Source: Pelomonas sp041914785 (GTDB lineage Bacteria; Pseudomonadota; Gammaproteobacteria; Burkholderiales; Burkholderiaceae_C). From it: a stretch of 64,000 bases of DNA. A model generated the notes under the pieces. That model made no database searches, was not told where the DNA came from, and saw nothing but the letters and a program-made list of their open reading frames with translations. Location: assembly GCA_041914785.1 (NCBI GenBank), contig JAYSCT010000001.1, positions 62,001 to 126,000 of the forward strand, in the 5' to 3' direction. Below, one piece after another: positions 15,921 to 26,702 of this stretch (position 1 is the first letter of the stretch; every line of letters begins with the position of its first letter). The translations under genes and the position numbers were made by a program.

Positions 15921-16643
15921 ATGAGCAGCCCTCCCGTCGACACCCCGGCCAGTGCCATCCATTTCGTCGGCGGAGAAAAGGGCGGCGTCGGCAAGTCGCT
16001 GCTGTCGCGCCTGCTGGCGCAATACCTGATCGACCAGGGCATCCCCTTCACCGGCTTCGACACCGACCGCTCGCACGGCGCGCTGCTGCGCTTTTATGCC
16101 GACTACGCCTCGCCCGCGCTCATCGACAGCTTCGAGGCGCTGGACGCCATCGTCGAGAGCGCCGTGGCCGAGCCCGGCCGGCGCGTGCTGGTGGACCTGG
16201 CCGCGCAGACGCACGCGCCGCTGGCGCGCTGGATGGACGAGTCGGGCGTGCTCGACCTCGCCGCCGAGTCCGGCCTGGCCGTGCGCTACTGGCACGTGAT
16301 GGACGCCGGCCGCGACTCGGTGGACCTGCTGGCCCGCCTGCTCGACCGCTTCGGCGACCGGCTCAACTACGTGCTGGTGTTGAACCAGCTGCGCGGTGAC
16401 GACTTCTCGCAGCTGGAGCGCTCAGGCCAGCTTGCCCGCGCGCAGGAACTCGGCGCTCGCACGATGCCGCTCAGGCATCTGCAGGACGCCGTACTGCGCA
16501 AGATTGACGCGGCAGACGCGAGCTTCTGGTCGGCCCGCAACGCCGCCAGCAGCGAGGGCGCCCGGCTCGGCCTGCTGGAGCGCCAGCGCCTGCGCGTGTG
16601 GCTCGCGCACGTGGAGGGCGAGTTCGAGCGGCTGGGCGTGTAG
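15921..16643 (+). CDS. ParA/MinD-like P-loop ATPase
   Basis: 240 residues. Deviant Walker A GGEKGGVGKSLLSR near residue 20, with the signature Lys of the ParA/MinD/ArsA superfamily, then GFDTDRSHGALLRFYADY and VLVDLAAQTHAPLARW (Walker B). It resembles proteins often called mobilization protein or MobD-like in Burkholderiales, but no ParB, MinE or mobilization genes are beside it, so the partner and cargo are unknown. Lies between oxyR and dps on the same strand, 82 bp after oxyR. Confidence 0.75.
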   Translation: MSSPPVDTPASAIHFVGGEKGGVGKSLLSRLLAQYLIDQGIPFTGFDTDRSHGALLRFYADYASPALIDSFEALDAIVESAVAEPGRRVLVDLAAQTHAPLARWMDESGVLDLAAESGLAVRYWHVMDAGRDSVDLLARLLDRFGDRLNYVLVLNQLRGDDFSQLERSGQLARAQELGARTMPLRHLQDAVLRKIDAADASFWSARNAASSEGARLGLLERQRLRVWLAHVEGEFERLGV

Positions 16644-16697
16644 AGCCTGCGGGCTGAATCCGGTAGGCTCGCCGCCATCTCATTGTTGGAGCCACGC

Positions 16698-17192
16698 ATG
16701 GCCAAGAAATCTTCCGCCCCGTCCATCAGCATCGGCATCAGCGACAAGGACCGCGCCACCATCGTGGCCGGCCTGTCCAAGCTGCTGGCCGAGACCTACA
16801 CGCTGTACCTGACGACGCACAACTTCCACTGGAACGTCACCGGGCCGATGTTCAACAGCCTGCACGCGATGTTCATGGCCCAGTACACCGAGCTGTGGAA
16901 CGCCGTGGACCCGATCGCCGAGCGCATCCGCTCGCTGGGCCACGCAGCCCCCGGCAGCTACGGCCAGTTCGCCAAGCTCAGCGGCCTGCCCGACGCGCCC
17001 GCCACGCCGCCCAAGGCGCTGGAGATGGTGCGCATCCTGAAGGAAGGCCACGAGGCCGTCGCCCGCACCGCCCGCGAGCTGTTCCCCGCCGTCGACAAGG
17101 CCAGCGACGAACCCACCGCCGACCTGCTGACGCAGCGCATCACCGTGCACGAGCAGACCGCCTGGATGCTGCGCAGCCTGCTGGAAGAGTGA
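16698..17192 (+). CDS. dps: Dps/ferritin-like DNA-protecting protein
   Basis: 164 residues. Lys-rich N-terminus, then the four-helix ferritin fold: YLTTHNFHWNVTGPMFNSLH, QYTELWNAVDPIAERIRSLG, and the C-terminal TVHEQTAWMLRSLL. Ferroxidase ligands His44, His56, Asp71 and Glu75 are in place; the position of E. coli Asp67 is Met60, with no acid at that exact site, so iron-oxidation kinetics may differ. Forms dodecamers that store iron and protect DNA from peroxide. OxyR control is likely from the neighbourhood. Confidence 0.93.
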   Translation: MAKKSSAPSISIGISDKDRATIVAGLSKLLAETYTLYLTTHNFHWNVTGPMFNSLHAMFMAQYTELWNAVDPIAERIRSLGHAAPGSYGQFAKLSGLPDAPATPPKALEMVRILKEGHEAVARTARELFPAVDKASDEPTADLLTQRITVHEQTAWMLRSLLEE

Positions 17193-17226
17193 GCCCCGCG
17201 CGAGCCACCCGCTGCGCGACGGCCTC

Positions 17227-18570
17227 TTGACGCCCCGCCCCGAGGCTGACGGCACACGGCCACGCCGCCTGCGCATCGCGCTGCGGCTCGGGCTGAAGGG
17301 CGTGGCCTGGGCGGCGCTGGCACTGGCGGCGGCGGGCCTGCTGGCGCTGGCACTCGCGGTGCAGCGATCGCCGCGCTGGACCGGGCCGGTCGACGTGTCG
17401 GCCACGGATATCGCCCGGGCGCGCGAGTTTCTGCGCCGCAATGACCCGCGCCAGCCCGGCCCCGGTCCAGGCCCGCTTCGCGCGCTGGTCGCCTCCGAGC
17501 GGGAGGCCAACCTCGTGCTGCAACAGCTGGCGCGCCGGCTGGCCCCGGGCGCGGGAGCGCAACTGCGGCTGGACGTCGGCAGCGCCCGCCTGCAGGCCAG
17601 CCTGCCCGTGCCGCACAGCCCGGTCACGGCCTGGCTGAACGTCGCCGTCACGCTGCGCGAGACCGAAGGGTTGCCGGCCATCGAAGGCCTGACGGTGGGG
17701 CGGCTGCCCGTGCCGGACTGGGTGGCCACGCGACTGCTGGCGCACCTGGCGCAGCGGCTGAACGCGGCGCCCGAGCGCGCGTTGGCGCTGGACATGGTTC
17801 GGCAGGTGCGCATGAAGCCGGCCCGGCTTGACGTGATCTACGCCTGGGGCGACGACGGCCTGCAGCGCCTGCTCGGCACCCTGCTGCCGCCCGCGGAGCA
17901 GGCACGCCTGACCGCCTATGCCCAGGCGCTGGCCGGCGCCATCCAGGCCCATGTGTCGACCGGTGGCGGATCGCGGCTGTCGCTGGCGCGCCTGATGCCG
18001 CCGTTGTTCCTGCTTGCCAGCCAGCGCAGCGCCGGCGGCGGCGATGCGGTGGCCGAGAACCGGGCGGCGCTGCTGACGCTGGCGCTGCAGGCCACCGGCC
18101 GGCGCATCTCGGACCTGGCGCCCGCCCTCCGTGCGGCCCCCCATCCGCAGCGCGTGACGGTGACGCTGGCCGACCGCGATGACTTTCCGCAGCATCTGCT
18201 GATTTCCGCCGTGCTGGCCCTCGAGGGCGGCGGGCCGCTGGCGAACGCCATCGGCGTCTACAAGGAGACGGCCGACCTGCGCGACGGCAGCGGCTTCAGC
18301 TTCAACGACATTGCCGCCGACCGCGCCGGCACGCGCCTGGGGCTGCTGGCCCAGCGCGACCCGCGCGCGCTGCAGGCGCGGCTGGCGCGCGGCGCGGCCG
18401 AGAGCGACTTCATGCCCGACGTCGCCGACCTGCCGGAATTCCTCAGCGAACGCGAGTTCCGCGCCACCTATGGCGGCGTGGAGGCACCGCCCTACCGCCA
18501 GATGCTGGCCGAGATCGAGCGTCGGCTGGACGCGCTGCCGCTGCTGGGCGGTTCCGCGCCGGGGCGCTGA
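17227..18570 (+). CDS. membrane-anchored protein of unknown function
   Basis: 447 residues from a TTG start. An Arg-rich leader and one strong membrane segment (about 26-48, GVAWAALALAAAGLLALALA) leave a large periplasmic domain. This contains a conserved-looking C-terminal block (RDGSGFSFNDIAADRAGTRLG, then DLPEFLSEREFRATYGG and YRQMLAEIERRLDALPL). I have the impression of a proteobacterial family of unknown function with this block, but cannot name it. Follows dps by 34 bp. Confidence 0.75.
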   Translation: MTPRPEADGTRPRRLRIALRLGLKGVAWAALALAAAGLLALALAVQRSPRWTGPVDVSATDIARAREFLRRNDPRQPGPGPGPLRALVASEREANLVLQQLARRLAPGAGAQLRLDVGSARLQASLPVPHSPVTAWLNVAVTLRETEGLPAIEGLTVGRLPVPDWVATRLLAHLAQRLNAAPERALALDMVRQVRMKPARLDVIYAWGDDGLQRLLGTLLPPAEQARLTAYAQALAGAIQAHVSTGGGSRLSLARLMPPLFLLASQRSAGGGDAVAENRAALLTLALQATGRRISDLAPALRAAPHPQRVTVTLADRDDFPQHLLISAVLALEGGGPLANAIGVYKETADLRDGSGFSFNDIAADRAGTRLGLLAQRDPRALQARLARGAAESDFMPDVADLPEFLSEREFRATYGGVEAPPYRQMLAEIERRLDALPLLGGSAPGR

Positions 18571-18579
18571 TCGCTGATA

Positions 18580-19209
18580 TCAGCCGGGCGCGACCAGCGC
18601 GGCCATCGGGTCGGCCGGGTCCCGGGCGCGCAGGCCGGCGGCGACGCCGGCGCGGTCGTCGGCCGGGCGGTTCTGGCTGACCTTCCACTTGCCCACCAGT
18701 TGCTCGACCGGGATCTCGATGCCGACGATGGCGCGCAGCAGCTGCTCGATGTACTCGGGCGGCGCATCGCCCACCTGCCAGGGCTGGGCCTGGCGGGCCT
18801 CGTGGGTGTCCGTCAGCGTGCTGACGATGCGCAGCACCGACGCCGCGTCCTCCAGCACCACCGGCGTGCCGCGGGCATGCACGACGGCGTAGTTCCACGT
18901 CGGCACGACCTTGCCGTGCACCAGCTTGGCGGCATACCAGCCCGGCGACACATACGCCTGCGGGCCGCCGAACACCAGCAGGCTGGGCTGCGGCGCCCGC
19001 CACACCGGGTTGGCCCGGGCCACATGGCCCACCAGCGTGCCGAAGGGGCCGCGCGTGCGGTCGAGCCGGAAGGGCACGTGGTGCACGACCAGCTCGCCGT
19101 CCTGCGTCGTGGCCCAGGTGGCCAGCGGATGCGCGTCGATGAGGGCGTGCAGCGTGGCCAGGTCGCGTTCCTCGAAATGGCCGGGCAGGTAGGTCGTGGC
19201 GGCGCTCAT
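18580..19209 (-). CDS. PaiB-like FMN-binding protein
   Basis: 209 residues. Seen: YLPGHFEERDLATLHALIDAHPLATW, GTLVGHVARANPVWR, YVSPGWYA and KVVPTWNYAVVHARG, the signature of the PaiB family (FMN-binding split-barrel, called negative transcriptional regulator from Bacillus PaiB). Here a flavin-binding or small-molecule role is as likely as direct DNA binding. Its ATG overlaps the stop of the OsmC-like gene (ATGA), so the two are coupled. Confidence 0.88.
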   Translation of the reverse strand: MSAATTYLPGHFEERDLATLHALIDAHPLATWATTQDGELVVHHVPFRLDRTRGPFGTLVGHVARANPVWRAPQPSLLVFGGPQAYVSPGWYAAKLVHGKVVPTWNYAVVHARGTPVVLEDAASVLRIVSTLTDTHEARQAQPWQVGDAPPEYIEQLLRAIVGIEIPVEQLVGKWKVSQNRPADDRAGVAAGLRARDPADPMAALVAPG

Positions 19210-19673
19210 GACCGGGGCTCGCAGACGATCTCGCTGCGCAGCGAGTTGGCGATGAAGCAGGCCTCGTGCGCGGCATGGTGCAACCGCAGCAGCTCGGCGT
19301 CGTCCGGCCGGGCCGGCCCGCCGAAGCGCACGCGCGGCCGCAGCACGATGCGGGTGATGGCCGCGCGGCCGCGCTCGTCGCGGCCCAACTGGCCCACCGC
19401 CTCGTCCTCGTAGTCGTCCACCCGCCAGCCCGCCTCGGCGGCCAGCGACAGGAACCACAGCAGGTGGCAGCTCGACACGCTGGCTACCAGCGCCTCCTCG
19501 GGGTCGACGGCGCTGGGGTCGGAGAACGGCAGGCGCACGACGCTGGGCGACGACGAGCCGGCCACCACTGCGCCGCCGTCGAAGTGCCAGGTGTGACGGC
19601 GGCTGTAGCGCTGGTCGACAAAGGGTTCGGCGGCATCGCGCTGCCAGCGCAGGCGGGCGTGGTGATCGGACAT
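19206..19673 (-). CDS. OsmC-family protein
   Basis: 155 residues. The OsmC/Ohr redox pair is present: Cys in SVSSCHLLWFL and Cys in HEACFIANSL. Members reduce organic hydroperoxides with these cysteines. The EALVASVSSCHLLWFLSLAA helix is characteristic. Probably stress protection; first gene of a pair with the PaiB-like protein. Confidence 0.9.
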   Translation of the reverse strand: MSDHHARLRWQRDAAEPFVDQRYSRRHTWHFDGGAVVAGSSSPSVVRLPFSDPSAVDPEEALVASVSSCHLLWFLSLAAEAGWRVDDYEDEAVGQLGRDERGRAAITRIVLRPRVRFGGPARPDDAELLRLHHAAHEACFIANSLRSEIVCEPRS

Positions 19674-19720
19674 GGCGGCGGCAGGATGGGTGGAGGGGCT
19701 TGCCAGAATAGGTCGTCTTG

Positions 19721-19740
19721 CCGGCATTGAAGAATGCCGG
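19721..19740. other. perfect hairpin upstream of prfC
   Basis: CCGGCATT-GAAG-AATGCCGG, 8-bp stem with a tetraloop, between the divergent OsmC-like gene and prfC. No T-run. Could be a binding site or an mRNA structure in the prfC leader. Confidence 0.35.
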
Positions 19741-19823
19741 TGCCCGGCGTGCGGCGCTCGCACGGATGATGCCGGCGCCGGACCGGCTGGGATAATCCCG
19801 GGTTAGCCCGCCAGAAGCACCCC

Positions 19824-21476
<1,653 letters not shown>

Positions 21477-21485
21477 GCGCGACGC

Positions 21486-22049
21486 TCAGCAATCCCCGCC
21501 CAGCCAGCGCCCCGTGGACAGCATGCGCTGGTCCACCTCCACGCCGCCAATCACCTCGCCGGTGCGGCCGTCCACGGCGTTGCCGCGGCCGTTGAGTTCC
21601 AGCTGGTAGCTCTTGGGCCCGTAGGTGGCCGAGAACCTGCCCTGCGTGCTGCCACCGCCGCTCGTGCGGCAGGCGTAGCGGCCCTCGGCCGCGCTGCTGT
21701 CCAGCTTGCTGGCGTTGGCCTCGCAGCGCCACGGGCCGCCGGTGCTGGCCAGCGCCGTTTCCAGGTAGCGCGCCAGGTCGATGCGCGCCTGCTGCGGCGT
21801 CAGGCACGACTGCTTCTCGGCCGCCTGCCGGCGGTCCAGCTCGCGCTTCTGCTCGTCGGTGAGCTGGCCGCGCACCTTGGTGCGAAGCGCCGTCAGGCCC
21901 GGCTTCAGCGACTGGCCGTTGATCCAGATCTCGCTGTCGTGCGACCACAGGCCCGGCTGCAGTTCGAGCACCGGCGCGGCACTCACGGCGCCGGCAGACA
22001 GCAGCAGCGCGGCCAGCGCGCAGCAGGAGGCAGGGAGGGAGCGGAGCAT
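21486..22049 (-). CDS. exported DUF3617-family protein
   Basis: 187 residues with a signal peptide (AALLLSAGAVSAAP). The mature part begins LELQPGLW, as in DUF3617 proteins (a short strand ending in PGLWE-like), and ends with GRWLGGDC. Four mature cysteines or so could pair in the periplasm. Function unknown. Convergent with prfC. Confidence 0.7.
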   Translation of the reverse strand: MLRSLPASCCALAALLLSAGAVSAAPVLELQPGLWSHDSEIWINGQSLKPGLTALRTKVRGQLTDEQKRELDRRQAAEKQSCLTPQQARIDLARYLETALASTGGPWRCEANASKLDSSAAEGRYACRTSGGGSTQGRFSATYGPKSYQLELNGRGNAVDGRTGEVIGGVEVDQRMLSTGRWLGGDC

Positions 22050-22169
22050 GGCTGGGGCCGCGCGCGGGCGGCGCAGAAGTCGTCAAGGCGTGCATTCCAG
22101 CAGGCCGGCCGCGGCGGCGGTATCCCTCGGTGACAAGGCGATACACACCGCCGCCCCTACGATGACGCC

Positions 22170-22904
22170 ATGTCCACCGCCCTCTCCCGCCCCTGCCCCT
22201 CCTGCGGCGATGCGCTGCAGGCGCACACGCTGCCCGCGCTGTACAGCGGCGACGTGGAGATCGACTTCTGCTTCGGCTGCCACGGCCTGTGGTTCGACCA
22301 GATGGAGAACCTCAAGCTGTCCCCCGAGGCCGTGGCGACCGTGTTCAAGGCCATGCACCAGCACCGCGACGAGCCACGCACGCCGTTGAACAGCCGGCTG
22401 GCCTGCCCCACCTGCCGCGGCGGGCTGGTGCAGGGCTTCGACATCGTGCGCAGCGGCCGCTACATCACGCACCGCTGCGCCGCCCGGCACGGCCGCTTCA
22501 GCAGCTTCTCGTCGTTCATGATCGAGAAGGGCTTCGTGCGCCAGCTGACGCGGCCCGAGATCGCCGACATCGCGAAGAAGGTCGGCGCCATCCACTGCAG
22601 CGCCTGCGGCGCGCCGGTGGACCTGCGCAAGGAAGACGCCTGCTCGCACTGCCGCACGGCCCTGTCGCTGCTGGACCCGCAGGCCGTCGAGAAGGCCTTG
22701 CAGACCTATGCCCACGAGCCGGCACGGCAGGCCTGGGGCAGCCCGTCGGACGTGGCCGACGCCCTCGTCGCGCTGGAGAAGGAGCGCTCGCGCCGCCAGC
22801 GCGAGCAGCCCGCTGCGTCGCGGCAGATCCACGTGCCTGGCGTGCTGGGCGCGGACCTGCTGAGCGTGAGCCTGGGGCTGCTGGGCAGCCTGTGGGACGA
22901 CTGA
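22170..22904 (+). CDS. multi-zinc-ribbon (TFIIB-type) protein
   Basis: 244 residues. Three Cys-pair modules: CPSCGDALQAHTL with FCFGCHGLWFDQMENLKL (TFIIB-type zinc ribbon with the GLWFD signature), CPTCRGGLVQGF with a later Cys, and CSACGAPVDLRKEDACSHC. The C-terminus is charged and then hydrophobic (LGADLLSVSLGLLGSLW), perhaps membrane-associating. Function unknown. Confidence 0.8.
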   Translation: MSTALSRPCPSCGDALQAHTLPALYSGDVEIDFCFGCHGLWFDQMENLKLSPEAVATVFKAMHQHRDEPRTPLNSRLACPTCRGGLVQGFDIVRSGRYITHRCAARHGRFSSFSSFMIEKGFVRQLTRPEIADIAKKVGAIHCSACGAPVDLRKEDACSHCRTALSLLDPQAVEKALQTYAHEPARQAWGSPSDVADALVALEKERSRRQREQPAASRQIHVPGVLGADLLSVSLGLLGSLWDD

Positions 22905-22993
22905 AGGCGGCTGAAATCGCCGGCCCGGGCCCGGGGGATTCGCCGGGCTGCGATGATGCGCGCCCTCCTTCGCAGCCCCCTCACGCCACTCCC

Positions 22994-24094
22994 ATGAGCA
23001 AGCGCCTCATCCCCTTGGTTGCCGCCCTGACGCTGGGCGCCGCCCACGCCGCCCCGTCGCTGGAAACCGTCGTCGACGGCCTGAAGACGCCGTGGGCCGT
23101 GGCCTTCCTGCCGGACGGCCAGTTCCTCGTCACCGAGCGTGACGGCACGCTGCGCACCGCCAAGGCCGGCGGCAAGCCCAGCGCGCCCATCCAGGGCGTG
23201 CCGGCGGTGGATGCCGTGGGCCAGGGCGGGTTGCTGGACGTCGTCACCGACAGCGACTTCGCGCGCAACCGCACGATCTACTTCTGCTTCGCCGAGCCCG
23301 GCCCCGACAAGACCAACGGCACCGCGCTGGCCCGCGCGCAGCTCAGCGCCGACAACAAGCGGCTGACCGACGTGAAGGTCATCTTCAGCCAGGTTCCGAA
23401 GATGGACAGCAAGCTGCACTTCGGCTGCCGCATCGCCGAGGCGCCGGACGGCAAGCTGTTCCTGAGCCTGGGCGAGCGCTACAAGGGCATGGACCGCGCG
23501 CAGGCGCTGGACAACCACTTCGGCAAGATTGTGCGCGTGGGCAAGGACGGCAGCGTGCCGGCTGACAACCCCTACGTGAACACGCCCGGCGCGCTGCCCG
23601 AGATCTGGAGCTACGGCCACCGCAACTCGCAGGGCCTGGCGTTCGACGAGAAGGGCCAGCTCTGGCAGCACGAGCACGGCCCGCAGGGCGGCGACGAGCT
23701 GAACCTCATCCGCCCCAAGCAGAACTACGGCTGGCCGGTCATCACCTACGGCGAGAACTACGGCGGCGGCAAGATCGGCGACGGCCTCTTCGCCAAGGCC
23801 GGCATGGAGCAGCCCATCGTCAAGTGGGTGCCGTCCATCGCGCCGGCCGGGCTCGTCAAGCTCAGGAGCGCCAAGTACGGCCCCGCCTGGCAGGGCAACT
23901 TCTTCATCGGCTCGCTGAAGTTCGGCTACCTGGAGCGCGTGAAGCTGGACGCCGACAACCGCCCCGCCGAACAGGAGAAGCTGTTCGAGGGCGCCGGCCG
24001 CATGCGCGATGTGCGCGAGGGTCCGGATGGGCTGCTGTATCTGGTGCTGGAGGCGGCAGGGAAGGTTGTGAGGGTGGTGCCGGCGGCGAGGTGA
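22994..24094 (+). CDS. PQQ-dependent soluble aldose sugar dehydrogenase-like protein
   Basis: 366 residues with a signal peptide (MSKRLIPLVAALTLGAAHAA). Six-bladed propeller of the GSDH family, as E. coli YliI/Asd. Seen: LKTPWAVAFLPDGQFLVTER, GRIAEAP-type strand with GCRIAEAPDGKLFLSLGER, WSYGHRNSQGLAF, WQHEHGPQGGDELNLI and NYGWPVITYGENYGG. The His and Arg of these loops form the PQQ site in the family. Oxidises aldoses in the periplasm. No pqq genes in the window, so the cofactor must come from elsewhere in the genome or from outside. Confidence 0.9.
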   Translation: MSKRLIPLVAALTLGAAHAAPSLETVVDGLKTPWAVAFLPDGQFLVTERDGTLRTAKAGGKPSAPIQGVPAVDAVGQGGLLDVVTDSDFARNRTIYFCFAEPGPDKTNGTALARAQLSADNKRLTDVKVIFSQVPKMDSKLHFGCRIAEAPDGKLFLSLGERYKGMDRAQALDNHFGKIVRVGKDGSVPADNPYVNTPGALPEIWSYGHRNSQGLAFDEKGQLWQHEHGPQGGDELNLIRPKQNYGWPVITYGENYGGGKIGDGLFAKAGMEQPIVKWVPSIAPAGLVKLRSAKYGPAWQGNFFIGSLKFGYLERVKLDADNRPAEQEKLFEGAGRMRDVREGPDGLLYLVLEAAGKVVRVVPAAR

Positions 24095-24130
24095 TGGCGG
24101 CGCGGTGATGGCGTGCTTGCAGACGGTGGG

Positions 24131-24700
24131 TTAGCGCCAAGGCCCAGTGGGGATTTCGCCCCCGCGGGCGACCTACTTTTTGCGCCGCCAAAAAGTAGGC
24201 AAAAAGCTCTCCCCTGCAAAACCGCCCGGCAAAGCCGGGTCCCCTGCGATGCTCGAACCCCAGGGCCGCGCCCAACTCACTTCGCTACGCTCCGTTCAAA
24301 CAAAGGGGCGCGAAGTCAGTTCTTGATGCGCGCTGCGCGCGCGCCCTGGGCTTCTGCGCTTCTCGGCGGTTTTGAAGGGGAGGCCCCAAAACAGCCGAAC
24401 AGCCCTGCCGCCAAACCCACCAGCCGTTCGCACCGAGGTATTTGCGTTGCCCCCTCTGAGCCCGCCGAGGAACGGAAGGGCTTGAGGCCGTGCGCGCAGC
24501 GCACCTCGTGAACTGACTTCGCGCGGTTGTCTGAGCGAAGCGAGTTCCGCGCGAGGCCTCAAGGCCTGAGTACCGCAGGGGACCCCGAGCAACGCGAGGG
24601 GCGGGCGGATCGGGGGCGCTTTCTTTGCCTACTTTCTTGTGCGCACAAGAAAGTAGGTCGCCCGCCCGGGCGAACTCCGGGCACCACACTCGGCGCCAAG
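24131..24700. repeat. 570-bp imperfect inverted-repeat element in the 619-bp gene-free gap
   Basis: Fills nearly all the gap between the sugar dehydrogenase and the TonB receptor. Two arms of roughly 200 bp face each other around a centre near 24360-24480. Each outer arm carries its own hairpin: left CCTACTTTTT-8-AAAAAGTAGG (24172-24199), right a perfect 30-bp palindrome CCTACTTTCTTGTGC/GCACAAGAAAGTAGG (24628-24657). Inside, both arms share GGTCCCCTGCG, ACTCGCTTCGCT-like and GCGAAGTCAGTTC blocks in opposite orientation. No protein-coding gene is convincing. It ends 13 bp before the receptor start, so it must shape that gene's leader. Confidence 0.8.
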
Positions 24701-24713
24701 CCGAAGCCACTTC

Positions 24714-26687
24714 ATGAACCTGATCGCCCTCACAACGCTGGCTGCAGCTGCAGCCACCCAACTCGACACCGTCATCCTGAATGGCCGCGCCACCGCCCCC
24801 ACGCTGGCCGTGGAGCGCATCACTGCCGCCACGCTGGCCCGCGACGCCGACGCGCAGGACCCCGCCCAGGCGCTGGCCCGCACGCTGGCCCGCGTGCCGG
24901 GCCTGTACGCCGCCAACCGCGGCAACGACGCCCAGGACCTGCAGCTGTCCAGCCGCGGCTACGGCGCGCGCGCCAGCTTCGGCATGCGCGGCCTGCGGCT
25001 GGTGGCCGACGGCATCCCGGCCAGCACGCCCGACGGCCAGGGCCAGCTGGGCCACTGGCTGATCGCCGATGCGGCGTCACTGGAAGTGCTGCGCGGCCCG
25101 TTCTCGGCGCTGTACGGCAGCGCCAGCGGCGGCGTCATCGCGCTGCAAAGCCGCTGGCCCACGGCCGACCGCACGCAGGCCGCGCTGACGCTGGGCGCGT
25201 TCGGCCTGCGCCAGGCCAGCGTCAGCCTGGACCGCCTGCCCGCCGACGGCCAGGCGCTGAGCGTCACCGCGCAAGCCACGCACCGCGACGGCTGGCGCGC
25301 GCACAGCGCCAGCGACCGCCGCCTGGCGCAGGCTCGCTGGCAGCTGCGCACGGCCGAGCAGCAGTTGCTGGTCGTCGCGCAACTGCAGAGCCAGCCCGCC
25401 GACGACCCGCTGGGCCTGACCGCCGAGCAGTTCGCCGCCGACCCGCGCCAGACCGCGCCGCAGGCCGACGCGTTCAACACCCGCAAGACCGCCGAGCAGC
25501 AGCAGCTGGGCCTGCGCTGGCTGCGCGACCTGACGCCGCAGCTGCGCGCACAGGTGGCCAGCTGGGTGGGGCACCGCGCGGTGGACCAGTGGCAGTCCAT
25601 CCCGCTGGCCGTGCAGAACGCGCCCACCCACCCGGGGGGCGTCATTGCGCTGCGACGCCGCTTCGGCGGCCTGGACGCGCGCATCAACTGGGCCGCGGCG
25701 CCCGAGCACGAGCGGACGCTGGGCTGGGCCGTCGAGACGCAGCGCGACGCACGGCGCGGCTACGTCAGCAATGCCGGCGTCACCGGTGCACTCAAGCGCG
25801 ACGAGACCAACCGCGCCACCAGCAGCGAGCCCTACGCGCAGTGGCGCTGGACGCCCACGCCCGACTGGGAGCTGCTGGCCGGCCTGCGCGCCAGCCAGCT
25901 GCGCTTCGGCAGCGACGACCGCTTCCTGGCCAACGGCGACGACAGCGGTGCGCGGCGCTTCAGCGGCGTGCAGCCCGTGGTGGGCCTGGCCTGGCGGCCG
26001 GCGGCGGGCCAGGTGTTGCGTGCGGCGCTGGGCCGCGCGGCCGAGTCGCCCACGCTGACCGAGCTGGCCTACCGGGCGCAGGGCAGCGGCTTCAACGACG
26101 AGCTGCGGGCGCAGCGCAGCAAGCAGGTCGAACTCGGCTGGGAGCTTCGCGAAGGCAACCGCCGCCTCGCACTGACCGCCTTCCACGCCGAGACGCGCGA
26201 CGAGATCAGCGTGCTGAGCAGCAGCGGCGGCCGCACTGTGTTCACCAACGCCGCGCAGACGCGCCGCCGCGGCCTGGAAGCCGCGGCCACGCTGTCGCTG
26301 GCCCGCGCCTGGGCACTGGACCTGGCCGCCACGCGCCTCGCCACCCGCGTGCTGGGCACCGGCCGGCCGCTGCCCGGCGTGCCCGCCGCCTTCGGCAGCG
26401 CCGAACTGCGCTGGCAGGGCCATGGCCTGGATGCCGCGCTGGGCCTGCAGGCCCGCGCCCGCCTGCCGGCCGACGACGCCGGCACCGCCTCGGCCGCAGG
26501 CGGCGGCCTGTGGGGCTTCAACATCGGCGGCCCGCTGGCACCCGACTGGCGCTGGCGCCTGCGCGCCGACAACCTGCTGAACCGCGCCACGGCGGCCAGC
26601 GTCATCGTCAACGAGGCGAACCGGCGCTTCTTCGAGGCCGCCGCGCCGCGCGGCTGGAGCGTGGCGCTGAGCTGGCAGCCGCGCTGA
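24714..26687 (+). CDS. TonB-dependent outer-membrane receptor
   Basis: 657 residues. Short signal (MNLIALTTLAAAAAT), a TonB-box-like DTVIL at 18-22, then a plug domain (RVPGLYAANRGNDAQDLQLS, SRGYGARASFGMRGLRLVAD, DAASLEVLRGPFSALYG, GGVIAL) and a beta barrel ending with aromatic-rich strands (WSVALSWQPR). Energised uptake of an iron chelate or other large ligand; no siderophore genes nearby, so ligand unknown. The leader is formed by the inverted-repeat element. Confidence 0.92.
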   Translation: MNLIALTTLAAAAATQLDTVILNGRATAPTLAVERITAATLARDADAQDPAQALARTLARVPGLYAANRGNDAQDLQLSSRGYGARASFGMRGLRLVADGIPASTPDGQGQLGHWLIADAASLEVLRGPFSALYGSASGGVIALQSRWPTADRTQAALTLGAFGLRQASVSLDRLPADGQALSVTAQATHRDGWRAHSASDRRLAQARWQLRTAEQQLLVVAQLQSQPADDPLGLTAEQFAADPRQTAPQADAFNTRKTAEQQQLGLRWLRDLTPQLRAQVASWVGHRAVDQWQSIPLAVQNAPTHPGGVIALRRRFGGLDARINWAAAPEHERTLGWAVETQRDARRGYVSNAGVTGALKRDETNRATSSEPYAQWRWTPTPDWELLAGLRASQLRFGSDDRFLANGDDSGARRFSGVQPVVGLAWRPAAGQVLRAALGRAAESPTLTELAYRAQGSGFNDELRAQRSKQVELGWELREGNRRLALTAFHAETRDEISVLSSSGGRTVFTNAAQTRRRGLEAAATLSLARAWALDLAATRLATRVLGTGRPLPGVPAAFGSAELRWQGHGLDAALGLQARARLPADDAGTASAAGGGLWGFNIGGPLAPDWRWRLRADNLLNRATAASVIVNEANRRFFEAAAPRGWSVALSWQPR

Positions 26688-26702
26688 CCGTGCTGACCGT
26701 GC

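Noticed and set aside
24095..24713. Short frames within the inverted-repeat element as genes
   Set aside because: They read through hairpins and repeated blocks, lack ribosome-binding sites and are Arg/Pro-rich low complexity.
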